Source of the DNA: Smallanthus sonchifolius
Lineage: Eukaryota; Streptophyta; Magnoliopsida; Asterales; Asteraceae
Assembly: GCA_023525975.1 (NCBI GenBank)
Contig: CM042025.1
Location: 449,001-513,000 of the forward strand
Length of the DNA: 64,000 bases
Direction: 5' to 3'
The translations under genes were made by a program, and so were the position numbers. Positions 1-11,981 of this stretch are shown in pieces; the first letter of the stretch is position 1, and each line of letters starts with the position of its first letter. The notes below the pieces were generated by a model, which ran no database searches, was not told the DNA's origin, and saw nothing but the letters and a program-made list of their open reading frames with translations.

Positions 1-27
1 GAATTTTAACACAACTCTGATACCAAT

Positions 28-300
28 TGAAGAAATTGGTACCAGATCGAAGATACAAAAACACTATAATGTATGGAAATCCCTTCTCCAATTAATTGAT
101 AGAAAACTTCTGGTTACAATGAAAGAAAAACTATCCTTATTTATAGTTTGATTAACCTTGCCCATCAAGTTAACCAACTCCTACAATCTAGGCTACCTTA
201 CCTCCTTCTAAGTTAATTCCAAATCAACCGACCTGATCCCTTTAGGAAGTTGAATACAGACTCAATAAAACAAATAATTAAAACAACTATGACTTAATAG
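28..300 (-). mobile_element. LTR remnant with tRNA-Met primer site, minus strand
   Basis: Read on the minus strand, bases 14-24 give TGGTATCAGAG, the usual plant initiator-Met primer-binding site. It lies three bases beyond a sequence ending in CA (base 28 on the + strand). That is the arrangement of a 5' LTR followed by a PBS, so the bases to the right are LTR and the element body would lie to the left, outside the window. The far LTR end is not clear; 300 is approximate. Confidence 0.45.
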
Positions 301-1496
301 CTATTTGACCCCTGAACTATTAAGTTTTGTCAAGATTGGTCCAACATGTGCGTGTTTGTGTGTATTCCGATCAGTTCCAGTCCTAACATGGATTTGGCAG
401 ATCTCACTTGATTTGCTTCAAGTTAGTGAAAATAGGATATAGTTCTTGTTTCTGAAAACAGTTTTCTGTTTTAGTTCTAGCAAACCTTCTTCATCGTCAA
501 ATATAATGATCTTACCTCTATAACCCAATGTTATACTATACTACAATATGTTGAGGTTACCATAAATCAATATTGATCCCATGAGGTTGTCATAAGACGG
601 GCATTAATAAGATACACCACCAACATCTTTTGCTAGGTTAATCATCTTCTTTATTTTTCTTACATGTACCGGCCAAATCGTAACAAGGATCCATTCTTAA
701 GTTAGATACATGGTTTGGGATTTCGTTTGTTATCTTTGAATAATTATCTTATTGTGTAGATAAAATACCCTACCAAGGTGTTTTACAACATCTTGATTTC
801 TTCCTTCTTATTTTCATTTTTTTAGGTCAGACAGTAACAAGGACATGCTCTTAAGTTTATGTGGTTGGAGATTTTGTTGGTTAGATTTGAATAATTTTGA
901 ACAATTGAGATAATCAATTTGTGGAAGTATTTTCTTTTCTTAAAATGGCAAATTGATCATGATTGACTTTTGCCAAGAGATATGATTCAGCTGGAGTCCT
1001 CAATTCATGTCTGCTACTTGGATGATCTATTTTTCTATTTAGAACAGATTTGGAATCGATTTCTCTTTGCACATCCTATTATGCTTATGTGCCTATTTGT
1101 GTGAGCTATCATTCTTTAATAATGTCTACACCTTGCTGAAGTGATGGTTGTTTGTTGAGTTCTGTTTAGTATATGATCGTATTCTTTAGCGTGCTAATTT
1201 GATTAACAGAATTAAAAGAAAGTCCAAATTTGACATTAGTGCTCAATTTCAACTATCTTTTATAATTATTGACTTTCTCAAAGAATTAAAAGAGTTGGAG
1301 TGTCTTTTTTTGCTTCAAAAGGTTTAAAAGCCCCGCCAAAAGTGATTGCAATCTCCTAAATTGCTTTATTCAAATAAGTTGGATCATTATTATAATAATG
1401 GTTTTATAATCATATTTATTGCACCAATACTATCTGAAATTCAAACTAATTTTGACCAATCCTAAGCTTTTGTTGTTCTGTTTTGATTAATGACAG
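300..1496. other. No gene recognised
   Basis: AT-rich sequence with no convincing ORF or domain. It lies directly upstream of the Yippee-like exons. I looked for the missing first exon of that gene (start codon and first CxxC pair) and did not recognise it here, so it is either absent or further left. Confidence 0.4.
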
Positions 1497-2737
1497 GCTT
1501 TCCACTGTCGACATGGGAAAGCTTATCTGTTTGATAAGGTGTAAGTGTTTTTGTTTCAAGTTTCTGTTTTAACACCTTTCCTTAAATCGGCCTGAAATAT
1601 TCCAGATGTTTCCAGTGTAAATGTGACTGTTGGAGAGAAAGAAGAAAGGATGATGATAACGGGAATGCATACTGTTGTTGACATATTTTGTGTTGGATGT
1701 GGATTGATTGTCGGGTGGAAATATGTGAGATCTTCTTTTCATTTAAACTTTTGTATTTTCTCACCCAACATTTTGGAAGTCAAACTTGACAATTTACAAA
1801 TTTGAAGTTGACACCTGTCAGAATTATTTTTTCATTGGTCATGGTCTTGTTCTTAAAGCAGTTTATATTAGTTACACATGGTTAATCAAGTTTATCCAGC
1901 AATCAGGCCCATTTTCTGTTACTTTTTGAGTTTCAGAAGTAGTACTTCGACTTCAAAAGTCAAATGTGGTCTGTTCTTGGGATGGAGGTAGTAATAAAAA
2001 GGCAACACCATTCTGAATGTCATGAATATGTGTTAATTTCAGGAGTCCGCGCATGAAAAAATACAAAAATACAAGGAAGGCAAGTTTATTCTCGAGAGGT
2101 ATACAAGCTGGCATTACATTTTTGAATAAATTTTACATTTTTTCTTTGAGAAAAAGACAAAAAGTGTTTGTGGTCACCCCAGCCTGACTTGCTCTGCTTC
2201 AAGTCCTACTAAAAAAGTTGGTTTTCATGGAGAACATGTTTTGACCCGTGACCCAACCCGCCTGGATCGCCCGTCTTTCTACCTCTATTTCTTGTTATTT
2301 CGTTTGCATACAACTATTCGGTCAACTGTCCTGAGAAAAAAGTTGACATTTCTTATTCGGGATTTTGAGCAGGTTTAAGGTTTTGGGGCCCGATGAGAGC
2401 ATGTATGTGCTTGGGCAAGAGATTCAGTGATGCAGTAGCATTTTGATGCTATCTTATTATTTGAATTTTGAATTTTAATTATTTTCCTTTTTATTTATTA
2501 GTTTAATTTATCTATTGTTAGTCTTATCTTTTAGGTTTGTTATTTTGAAGTTTTTAAATAGGTTGATAATGATGATTTGAATAGAGGTTTTTGATTGAAT
2601 TTGAATGATAAGAACTTTGTTCTTGGAACCTTTGGTTCAAATTTATGGTCTTTGATTAGCTGATCGTTCTTGAGCCATTTGATTGCACCCGAAATTGCAT
2701 CATTCAGATTGGTGGAAGTGACGCAGATGAAGCATGA
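1497..2737 (+). CDS. Yippee-like protein, partial, probably decaying
   Basis: Four spliced exons match the Yippee family, small zinc-binding proteins with two CxxC pairs: 1497-1540 (AFHCRHGKAYLFDK), 1616-1724 (VNVTVGEKEERMMITG, then TVVDIFCVGCG and GWKY), 2043-2098 (ESAHEKIQKYKEGKFILE) and from 2373 (FKVLGPDESMYVLGQEIQ). Donors and acceptors are canonical and phases agree up to there; the donor GTAAGT at 1541 gives the expected KVVNVT. A last segment, 2708-2737 (IGGSDADEA, stop), is the family C-terminus. However, the preceding donor reads CAG-TGATGC, one base short of CAG-GTGATG, so as written the frame stops at 2428-2430. The N-terminal exon with the start codon and first CxxC pair was not found. 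Family identity is secure from the motifs; whether a product is made is doubtful. Confidence 0.75.
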
Positions 2738-2739
2738 TT

Positions 2740-3171
2740 CGCTCTCATGAACTGCTGCCTATAGTTGTACAGTCAAATGTGGTTATTAGGAATGCTTATT
2801 AGTTGCTATTATTTTTTCTATTTCAAACATCTGGCATGTCTTTTGCCTTTGACCAACTGGTAAGACCGTAAGACTGCTGATTTCTGACTGTAAAGTCACG
2901 TCTTGGTATCACACGTGTTCTTTTTTGTGAGAACACAAGGGAAATAGAATGTACAGAATACTTGTTTTCGTGATTTTAGTAAAACTATGGAACCTAGGGT
3001 GCATTTGGGCTGCCCTTTCTTTAAAAGTTGACCTGCGAAGATATATGTATTTCTTCGTTTAATAATCATTCAAAATTTTCAAACCTGAGGTCAACTTACT
3101 CTTTTATGAACTTACTCTTAGAAGTTGTCTTTTTTTATTTATTGTAACTTTTCTATTATTTATTTGTTTTA
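2740..3171. other. No gene recognised
   Basis: AT-rich spacer after the Yippee-like exons. No ORF, repeat pair or element boundary was recognised before the Helitron 3' end at 3172. Confidence 0.4.
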
Positions 3172-3524
3172 CTAGGTTAGAATCATGTGTATTACACGGG
3201 TTGTATATTGAAAACGATATAACTTATAAATTTGTAAATACATCCTAACTTGTCAGACTATTATGATCGTCTCGGGATATATCAAGTGGAAATGTGTGTA
3301 TATAACAAATTAATATTTTTTCTTTAATTAGTTATATTTTGATTTCCTATTATATATTCTTATTTAATATAATTAGTATTTTTCTTTAATAATATATTTA
3401 TAATATCATTTTTATTTAATAAGATATAGGCGTATTTATTAAGAGAGAGGCGGGAAAATCAATGTGAGAAGGCACAAAGAAGTGACAAGTGTCCATCTTA
3501 ATCCTTTATTTATTAGTATAAATT
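3172..3524 (-). mobile_element. Short non-autonomous Helitron
   Basis: On the minus strand this ends with a hairpin (CCGTGTAATACAC type) followed about ten bases later by CTAG and then T, the classic Helitron 3' end. Its start resembles the two other copies (16408 and 40632), though the first base pair is TT instead of TC. It shares with them an inner stretch around CCGCCTCTCTC. No coding capacity. Confidence 0.65.
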
Positions 3525-3600
3525 TGACCCGGCCCATTTTTAAATGACATTTTTTTGGTGAGATTTTTATTCCTAATGTGGTTCATATTTAGTAAAGATT

Positions 3601-5127
3601 ATTTTATTTAGTATGTTTATTGGTTTTTTTGATTTAGTTTTATTTAAGGTATGGAGTGTTTTGGTTTGAATGGACTGTCATTCCAGTTGTGATTGGCTCG
3701 GGTTTCATAGTAATTAAGATTATGATTAGTATAAAAGAGGGTCATTGTATAGAGTTTAAGGTGTGATTTATGATAATAATAAAAGAGTCGTGGGTCGTGT
3801 TTACCCACAAAAATCGTTGTTGTCTTTCGAGTAATACGATCCAATTGTCCAACAATTGGTATCAAAGCGAGGTTTTGAGAGTTGACTTTCGAAGGGGGGA
3901 GCAGCCAAGGGCTGTCATAACAAATGTCAGCAGGTGGGTCGCTGTTGAGGGCTGCTGATTGGCGGTTTGAAAAGAAGGAAAAGGGGTCAACAAATTTTTT
4001 TTGGGCCGTAAAGGGCTACAATCGACTGAAGGCTGCTGAAATCCGATCTGTGATAGATCGAATTGTGAAGGCTGTTGCGAAGATCTGTGATAAATTGAAG
4101 GCTGCCTGTTGATTTTGAAGATTGTTGCTGGTCTGATCGAAGGGGTTATGAAAGTTTCCAGATGAGTTTATGCATAAAACTGATTGTGTGAAACAATCAA
4201 ATCGAGAAGAGAAGGAAAAAACGAGTGATTCGAGTGATCATCTGTGATTAGTTTTGTAGGGTGTGAAGGCTGTAAAGGCGGTGAGATACCGGTGCGGAGA
4301 AGCCGTTTCATCAGGGAATGTTTGATCCAAGACTATCAATATGTGTGACAAAGAAAAAGGAAGTCGTGGAACTAGTTTTTTTTTTCCTGATCGTCAACAA
4401 CAGTGATAAGTGATCAAGAACATTATGTGTGACTCAGATTGTGGAAAAGATCGAGGAGGAGAACCTACGATCGGTTCAAACAACTGCGATCTCCGAGAGA
4501 TTGTCCAGAAGATTTGTGTGAGACCGGTTGAAGTTGTGAGATACGACTGGTGTGGGTTGGTTGTGCGATACGATCAAGACCAAGGAGAGATGTGCAAGGT
4601 AATTGCTGAAAACAAAGACCCGAGCTATTCAGATTGTGATCAGATCGCCTGTGAGAGGTAGGAAGTGTCCGGAAGTTGTGAAAGCCGAACTTGTGTGTGA
4701 TAGGAATGAAGACCGTGTGAAACGGAATGAAGAATCTGTGTGAGGCAGATTGAGTTTTGTTTTATTTAGTATGTTTATTGGTTTTTTTGATTTAGTTTTA
4801 TTTAAGGTATTAGGTGTTTTGGCTATCAATGGGCGGCCATTCCAGCTGTGATTGGCTGGGGTTTCATAGTAATTAAAGGTAGGATTAATATAAAAGAGGT
4901 CGATCATATAGAATTTAAGATGTGGTTTTTGATATTAATAAAAGAAAAAGAGTCGTGGGTTGTGTTTACCCACAAAAATTGTTGCTGTCTTTCGAGGAAT
5001 GCGATCCAATTGTCCAACAATTGGTATCAGAGCGAGGTTTTGAGAGTTGATTTTCGAAGAGGGAGCAACCAAGGGCTGCCATAGCAGATGTCAACCGGTG
5101 GGTTGTTGAGGACTGTTGATTGGAGGT
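3601..5127 (+). mobile_element. Tandem LTR/PBS element (LTR-body-LTR-PBS, truncated)
   Basis: Bases 3601-3976 and 4757-5127 are direct repeats of about 370 bp. Each holds an LTR-like part ending near TTGTCCAACA, then TGGTATCAAAGCGAGG (3860) or TGGTATCAGAGCGAGG (5023), a Met-tRNA primer site, and the start of an internal region. The ~780 bp between them is the body. The arrangement LTR-PBS-body-LTR-PBS is typical of tandem TRIM or small LARD elements. The second unit stops abruptly at about 5127, where the inverted duplicate containing the WAK fragment begins. Several short ORFs (3924-4112, 4410-4661) show no recognisable domain and are not called as genes. Confidence 0.6.
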
Positions 5128-5462
5128 GTGCTAGTAAAAGAGGCCTTTGGAGGGTTTACGGATTTGTTGCAGTAGATGTCAAACCCCTCGCTTATAGAAC
5201 AATTTGAGTTGATGACAATTCTAAAAGGATGGGGAACAATCAAGTCCCCGCATCGGCTTTCGCTGCCTGACTTTGCTAAGTTGCTTGAGGTAATGAGGTT
5301 GTAGGTTTCAATATCATCAGATGCTGTAAACCCGAACGTTACGAATGATACTGCCAACATTAAAACAAGGAATTTCATTCTTGTCTTTGATTTGTGGTTT
5401 CCTAGTGCGGTAGCATTTGATCGAGGGCTACTCGGTCCGACTTTATATAGGCCACAAAACAC
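5127..5462 (-). pseudogene. WAK exon-1 fragment (5' end only)
   Basis: This minus-strand stretch is close to the first ~85 residues of WAK-B: leader, MKFLVLMLAV signal peptide, and the start of the galacturonan-binding domain (SRCGDLIVPHPF). It stops after KASFTST at 5127, where the sequence switches to the tandem LTR element. Relative to WAK-B a conserved cysteine has become serine (GSESRCG versus GCESRCG) and PYPFGIGINS reads PHPFRIVINS. No later exon follows. It is a relic within the inverted duplicate 5127-7612, with its TATA box kept at 5441-5449. Confidence 0.85.
5441..5449 (-). promoter_or_regulatory. TATA box of the WAK fragment
   Basis: Reverse complement reads TATATAAAG, at the same position relative to the MKFLVL start as in WAK-B and WAK-C. 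Confidence 0.6.
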
Positions 5463-6099
5463 ATTTTAAAATATCTTATAATAATAATAACAAAAATAAA
5501 ATGAATGACATTGTTATTTGATTGGTTTAATTATCAAACTCTTACATATTTGACATTTTAAACATCATTTATTAAAATACTTTATAAAGGGTAGAAGAAA
5601 ATTCGATCTAAAACTATTATTATTGTTATTATTATGAATAATATTATTATCATAATTATTGTTAATTTAAAGATAATACCAGTTTCAATCTCTTCTCACA
5701 ACACAACACTATTTTCTTTATCACCCTAGCTTTGCTCCAAACAAAAAACCTCTCACCTTCTCATATTATTCTACTCTTAACACCGGCTAAATCCACGAAA
5801 TTACGCGTGGCGAGTAATTAGGTATCCGAAGGTATGAATCTCGTATATGATAGTACCTTTTTACAATCAGGTTCTATATAGCACACACAAATACGTTTGT
5901 ATATGTATATATATAATATAGATATTAGATGGGTAAGATGGTAATTTTATCATATGATCTTAAAATTAAGAGTTGTACCATCTTTAAAGCCTAAGATACA
6001 AGTCTTAAAGCTTTCTTCAAACAACATCTTCAGACAAAACTCAAATCTCATTTCAAATTTCAAAATTCAAAATTCTAGTTCTTTCCATCCAGATAAGTA

Positions 6100-7612
6100 G
6101 ATAACCGTCCACAAAACCCTACCCTTCTTATTCAAGTTCGTTCATCTCTCTCAATCTCAAAACCACATCTGAAATCTTCAGATCCAGCCACCGTCTCGCC
6201 GGACGACCTTCAATCTCAAAACGACGGCGACTAATTTTTATGAAGAAGGAGGTCGTCGGACAAAGTTGCGCCTCCGATTGCTAATCGCCGATTAACGAAA
6301 TCGTACCCTCAGTTTCCTCCTCCTGGTCCATCCATTTTCAGGGTTTTGGGAAGAAGGAGGTCTAGATGGTTTCATCCCTAGGGTTTCAATGCATTCGTTG
6401 TTTCGCAGGTAAGAAATCGTACCCTCAGTTTACACACACACACATACCATCTGTCTAACTTTTACTCATTGATGTATTTGTAGTGTTTTGAAGCTCATAT
6501 GTGCATTGTACCAGAACCGTTTTAAACATTTTCGGTTAGAGTGCGTGTCCAGTGAAATAAGCAGGTGCGTTGTAAGTTTTAATTTTAGCATAGTTGGTTT
6601 GTCATAAACATAAGTTTACAATGCTTTTTAACAATTTTATATGAGCAGTTTCTTGAACCTATGGTTGTATTTTAAACCAATTCACCTGTATTTGATCCTC
6701 TTTTGTTTGTTATTTTTGCATAAAATTGGATAATGTCTCTTTTAGTCTCTGTGTTAGACTTTGTTTGCAGTGATGATGCACGATAAGCATTTATTCATAG
6801 TTTTGCCATCTTTTTTTGTTAAAGTTTGGAACTTTGGGTGTTAGTTTCATGGGTATTGAATATTTGCTAGGAGAATATTGTGTAGGATCTAATTCTACAA
6901 TGAACTGATAATATGAAATCAATTCGGTTTCGAGTTGTATTTACCTGGCCCGTCAATATTTTCATTTATACATAAACGGGGTGTATTTTGTTTTACTAGA
7001 TGATGGGAAAGCAGGAGAGAAAGCAAGTAAAGAGGACAGAGAGAAGTTGAGTTTGGATCATAAACATAAGAAGAAAAAGAAGGCCTCTTAAAAAAGCTTC
7101 TGGTTTAAAACGACCAAAGAATGTCATGCAGAAAGTTGAGGTATGGGTTATTTAAAACCATGATCCACCACTTAACATGGCCATTCACATTTCACACGCA
7201 CTTGATATTTAATTTAATTTTATTTTTTGGGGTTTAATAAAATCAGTTGGAGAAGGAAAAGCAAGACGACACGCTTGATGATTTAAGCAGTGTTTTGGGT
7301 GATCTGAAGGGAATGTTTAGCGACATGGGATCTGAACTCGACAGGTCACCTTTACATTTAATGGGTCAATTTGGATTGTGTTCCAACGGGTCAAATTAAA
7401 ATATAGGTAAAAAAGAACTCGTATTAAATTGGTGAACGGGTTGAAAGTTGTTAAAATACATTCATTGAAATTATATATATTTTCTATAATCATATCAGAC
7501 ACTAATTATCTATATAACACTACTTTGGCACCTTTAATTGAGTGCACTATTATGATGAAATACTGGCAAAACAAAGCTCTCGATAATCTTTCAGAGGATG
7601 TTATCGAGCTAA
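6100..7612 (+). pseudogene. SNAP33-like Qb/Qc-SNARE, C-terminal remnant (copy 1)
   Basis: Leader exons (about 6100-6409 ending CAG/GTAAGA, and a second ending at 6564) precede an exon at 7000-7140 reading DREKLSLDHKHKKKKK and ending in MQKVE. Exon 7247-7344 follows with LEKEKQDDTLDDLSSVLGDL and DMGSELDR, then about 7566-7612 with QNKALDNLSEDV. These match the linker and second SNARE motif of plant SNAP33/SNAP25-type proteins, which drive membrane fusion at the plasma membrane. The N-terminal SNARE half is missing. Exon 7000-7140 has an in-frame TAA (7088-7090), with the family frame resuming one base shifted. The acceptor before QNKALD is TG instead of AG. The end is cut by the duplication boundary. 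Clearly a pseudogene. Confidence 0.8.
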
Positions 7613-7644
7613 ATGAACAAAGAGTGGTATGCCTTATTTCTTGA

Positions 7645-8719
7645 AATATCTGCCCCATAAAGAAAGATTGGTATGCTTAGAATTGCAAATTATATTTAAA
7701 CTTGCTTTTGTATGACAAGGAAGATGAAAATGACTTTGGTTCAATTATGCAAATTATCAGGCAAACTTCTAAGGGTAAATATTTTTTTTAATAAGAACAT
7801 TATCCTTTTTGTGTTGTAAATTCAATCGATTCAAGTCAAACCTATTTTGGTGGAATTTAGTTCTAAATCAAAATGATTTCGTTTAGGTTTTGATTTTAAG
7901 ATTAAGGTTCCATTCAAGGGCATGTTCATTGGTGGTTATGTTTGTTTTATCTGGAACCGACGATGAACTGAACTGAACTATTTTTTAGTTTTCCATTTAA
8001 TTAGTTTTAGTCATGCTTGGATTTAAATTCTTTTTTATGGATCCGTTATACAGGTTAAAAATTGGATTTTCTATTTAATTGGGTTTATTTCTGTGAACTT
8101 GGTTCTTGACTGCCATTTAAATTATTTATTTTTATAATTTGTTACAGCTTGTAAATTACTTGAAAGAAAATGAAGTTCAGCAGGGTTTATGGCTGAACTC
8201 AAAGTTGTAGCAGAAGCAGATTCAGAGCTAAATATCATGATGTACAAAGGTAGTAAACATCATGATGCAAAAAGTTGGCTTGCTACTTTGACTTTTAATT
8301 GGTCCATAACTAAAATTAGAAGGTGCATTAAGTGATATTATCTCCATATCTTATGTACTGAATTTCATCCCATTTGCTTTAACACAATCTTAATCATGTT
8401 TAGATTATGAAGTGGTTAGACCCAAATAGGCAGCAACATTCCATGTTCCCTGCATTCTTTAAATTCAATTTGCTAGCGTATTTATTCATTGAATACAATA
8501 TGGTACAATGTTGTATTGAGCAAATCGTCACTAAACATACTCGCATCACGGGTGTTCATAGACCACACCGATGCTATGAATAAGAAAAACTAATAGAGGT
8601 ACCATACAATATATCAAAAGAGCATTGATAAACTAACAGAAAATGAGTAATGCGTAGTAAATAGTCGCCGTATCGCGCGGGTTACCTACTAGATATATAT
8701 ATATATAGAGAGAGAGAGA
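7645..8719. other. No clear gene; exon-like scraps
   Basis: Beyond the inverted duplicate the sequence is AT-rich. Short exon-like stretches flanked by AG and GT occur near 7720-7775 and 8148-8250, but I recognise no family. A dinucleotide run (TA then GA) at 8692-8720 borders the next element. Confidence 0.3.
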
Positions 8720-9204
8720 GGACGTATCAAATGAAAACCCTTCTTTATTGTGAAAACCTTTAAACTCAATACTGGTCACAAATCCATTTTCCTTTATTTT
8801 AATTTGTGGATGATATTGAATCAGATTTTTTTATTTTAAATTAAGAAAACATGTGGTTCATATTTATTGCATGAGTATAAAGGTAATTATACATTTTTTT
8901 TTGATTAAATCTTATTTTAAAAGATTATTTCTTTCTCTCTCTCTAAAATCAAATACATTTTTTTTACATATCTATTCATGCTAACTTTAGGTTTTTTTTT
9001 CATTTTTTATAAAAACAAATTCAATAACATAATTTTTAATACTGTGTAAATTCAGTTTCTACACAAATCATCAAAAATATCTACAACCAAATAACTAAAT
9101 ATCTTTACAAATCAGGGAAAAAACATATACACAAATGAGAAAAAAAATAACTTTACAAATAATTACATTGTGTAAAATAAAAAAAAAATAGGTAAAAACT
9201 CTAT

Positions 9205-9290
9205 TACACATGTGTAAATTTAGTTTACACATGTGTAAATTTAGTTTACACATGTGTAAAATCAAAATACATATGTGTAAAAATAAAAAA
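9205..9290. repeat. Minisatellite of 21-bp units with ACACATGTGT core
   Basis: About three units of TTTACACATGTGTAAATTTAG followed by degenerate copies. Each core is a 10-bp palindrome. Confidence 0.8.
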
Positions 9291-9609
9291 CCTTACTTGT
9301 GTATCAAATCAGGTTGATCTTGAACCTAGATCCAAACTTGATCTTGAACCCAAATCCTTTAAAATCCTGATTTTTACACCGTCTTGAACCCATATCTTCT
9401 TGCCATACTTCGATCCTCATGTGCTTGTCTACACTATCTAAACATCAAAGGCGTCATAAAACACAATATCTTCACATATAAAATAAGAAAATACAGCAAA
9501 CCCAGATTAAAACAATCTTGAAAAGTTGAAACTAAAACACCCATCCACCCCCCCCCCCAACCCAAAAAAAAATCAAGAACACCGTGTTTACACTTGTGTA
9601 ACAGGAGAT

Positions 9610-9710
9610 ATATATGTGTAAATCGAATATAAACATGTGTAAATCGAAACATACACATGTGTAAATCGAACATACACATGTGTAAATCGAACATACACAT
9701 GTGTAACTCA
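9610..9710. repeat. Second ACACATGTGT minisatellite, 21-bp units
   Basis: About four to five units of CATACACATGTGTAAATCGAA. Same palindromic core as the array at 9205 but a different spacer. Confidence 0.8.
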
Positions 9711-10746
9711 CCATGCTATATTGATCCACCTGATACACCATAAAAGTCAAGTGATTATGTTAAAATTCAAATACAGGTTTGTTTTATAAAACAGAAATTA
9801 GTTAATTTAATTAAAACACATTATTTGAAATTGATACACTGTTATGTGAGAACACACATAAAATTAATCATTTTATCATGTTCAAAACAGAGAATTTAGA
9901 ACTCACCAGTTCAATTAAGGCTTTATTAAGCTTTTGAAATTAAGGACCCATGCGTTGATTCAGTTCTCCATGAGAGTCTGAGGCTCTGGGTTCAAGTAAC
10001 TAATGTAAATAAACAATACAAAAATAAGAAGTAAAGTTGATTACAACTGAAATATATATATAATAAAAATATTAGAAGTAATAAAGCAACTAACTCTTCA
10101 ATGTCTTTTTTTCGAGTAACAAGGTCCATTTTTTAGAGGATGTTAACATGAGGTAATTCAAGTTGAACCATTGTAGATAGTGAAGCCATACAACCACTAA
10201 TAAACTTGATCACATTCGTGATAAACTAAAATAGATAGAAAAAGAATCAGCAAACTGAATAGCAGGACTGAAGACAGTCATTGAGCATAAAGGTGGCAAA
10301 ATGGATGGGTCGGGTTGGTTGGATAACAGGCTGAATATTAATATTGCACGGATGGCACCACTCATTTAAGCACACTGCAGAAAACAAATTTGGTAAAATG
10401 GAATGTAATATTGCACGGATGGCAAATCAATCTTGACTTACCTATGCCTTAGTTTGTTCAAGTTCTTGTTCAAGATGAAGCAGTTTCAAACGACTAGCTT
10501 CTAACTGCTGAACATAGGCCTAAAAAACAAGATTCAGGTGTTCACGGTTAGGGTTTATAAAATCAAACATGTTCTATTGGCATTATAAGGTTCAATTAGT
10601 TTTAACAGTGGATTTAGTGGTGTTGAAAGCAATGCTTGGTTATGAAAATTTTAGGCACAATTTTCTAAAATTAAATCAAAAGTTTAAACCTCAGAAGCAA
10701 AAATAAACCTTCTTGTTCGACATCACCATCACCATCGCCTAAATCC

Positions 10747-10872
10747 CCTTCCTGATATTCGAGGTCTGCTTCCTGATGCGCTTCTAGATCTACTCGGTTC
10801 TTCGAGGTCCCCTTCCTGATATTCGAGGTCTGCTTCCTGATGCGCTTCTAGATCTACTCGGTTCTTCGAGGT
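10747..10872. repeat. 63-bp tandem duplication
   Basis: Two adjacent, nearly identical 63-bp units containing CCTGATATTCGAGGTCTGC and ending at GGTTCTTCGAGGTCC. They lie in the right part of the TIR element, in sequence that looks like an old 5' leader on the minus strand. Confidence 0.75.
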
Positions 10873-11377
10873 CCGCTTCCAGATCTAATCATTTCCGTCA
10901 ATTTCTTGGTTCTTGGTGGAGATCGAACAGGAGAGGGTGTGAAGAACCGATTTTAAACAACGAACTAAAGATTTCGACCTTCGATTTCAGGAGAGGGAGA
11001 GATCTAATCTGCTTGTTTTAAACAACGGTGGTGGTCGGCAGACTTCTTTTAAACAACGAACTAAAGATTTTGACCCTCGATTTCATGGATTTTATGATCT
11101 GCTTTTTGATCTTCGATTTCAGGAGAGGGAGAATGAACCAATTTCATCTATCTTCTTGTTTGAACAGAGAGAGAAGAAGAAACTTGTGCTTGTTTGAATA
11201 GAAGAAGCGTATATTTAGGGTTTCAATTTAAACGTAAAATGACATAAATGCCCTTAGAGCATTAAAAAAAGTCAGAAATTAAAGAAATATAATGTGTGGT
11301 CCATATAAGCTTTTTGGGTTTTCACAATAAGGAAATGTTTTCATTTGATACGTCCCCTATATATATATGTGTGTGTG

Positions 11378-11695
11378 GAGTACGAAAATACCCTCACCAT
11401 GACTGGATTTAACGGTGAAATTTAACGCCCGTTAGTTTAAATGACGTAACGTGCAAGGTCTTTTAAACATAAAGGACGTTTTCTGTAATTTCCTTTGTTA
11501 AAGGACATATTCTGAAATTTGGGTAATACTTAAATGACGTAATTTGTAATTCGATCTAATTAAAATGGTAAATGGACGAAAATACCTTCACCATGACTGG
11601 ATTTAATGGTAAAATTTAACGTCTGTTAGTCTAAAGGACGTAAGGTGCAAGGTTTTTTAAAAATAAGGGACGTTTTCTGTAATTGTTTAAAACAT
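11378..11695. repeat. Tandem repeat of ~195 bp, two diverged units
   Basis: The motif ACGAAAATACCCTCACCATG begins at 11378 and returns diverged at about 11577. Both are followed by GACTGGATTTAA, GACGTAA and GGACGTTTTCTGTAATT. No ORF. Confidence 0.65.
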
Positions 11696-11981
11696 AGACG
11701 ACGTTAAGTTAACCGTCGTTTGTGTTTATTTAAAATTAATCTGAGCCCTTTAAATTCTCTTAATCGCTTTTTTAGCTGACCCGGGCCCTTTAAACTCTGA
11801 AAAAATGGCAGTTACAATATTTACTCCTAGATTCACACGGATCGCTGCCATTCACACGGATCGACCTTATTTCTTTCTGCTGGTCTTTCTCCCCCACGTT
11901 TCTTTGCAGTTAGCTCCTTCCACTCCCCCAATTTAGGTGTTCACACCAGCCTGTAAGACCATGTGTAGTACTAGCGTGAAA

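Larger units (their letters stand above)
5127..7612 (-). repeat. Inverted duplicate of the WAK-B upstream region (copy 1)
   Basis: This ~2.49-kb stretch is the reverse complement, at high identity, of 34353-36826. It carries the WAK exon-1 start, the shared promoter region, and the divergent SNAP33-like remnant with its 5' leader exons. Homology ends sharply on the left at the tandem LTR element (5127) and on the right inside the last SNARE exon (about 7612), where the copies diverge after GAGCTAAA. Confidence 0.85.
8720..11355. mobile_element. 2.6-kb DNA transposon with ~38-bp terminal inverted repeats
   Basis: The left end GGACGTATCAAATGAAAAC (8720) is mirrored by the reverse complement ending at 11355, and the similarity continues through TTATTGTGAAAACC. 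It sits between TA/GA and TA/TG dinucleotide runs, so no clear target duplication can be read. It holds no transposase ORF that I can see. The interior contains two ACACATGTGT minisatellites and, on the right, a UTR-like region with a 63-bp tandem duplication. Superfamily not assigned. Confidence 0.65.

Noticed and set aside
4410..4661. 83-aa ORF in the tandem LTR element body
   Set aside because: No domain, repetitive GTGAGA/GATCG composition; probably untranslated element leader.
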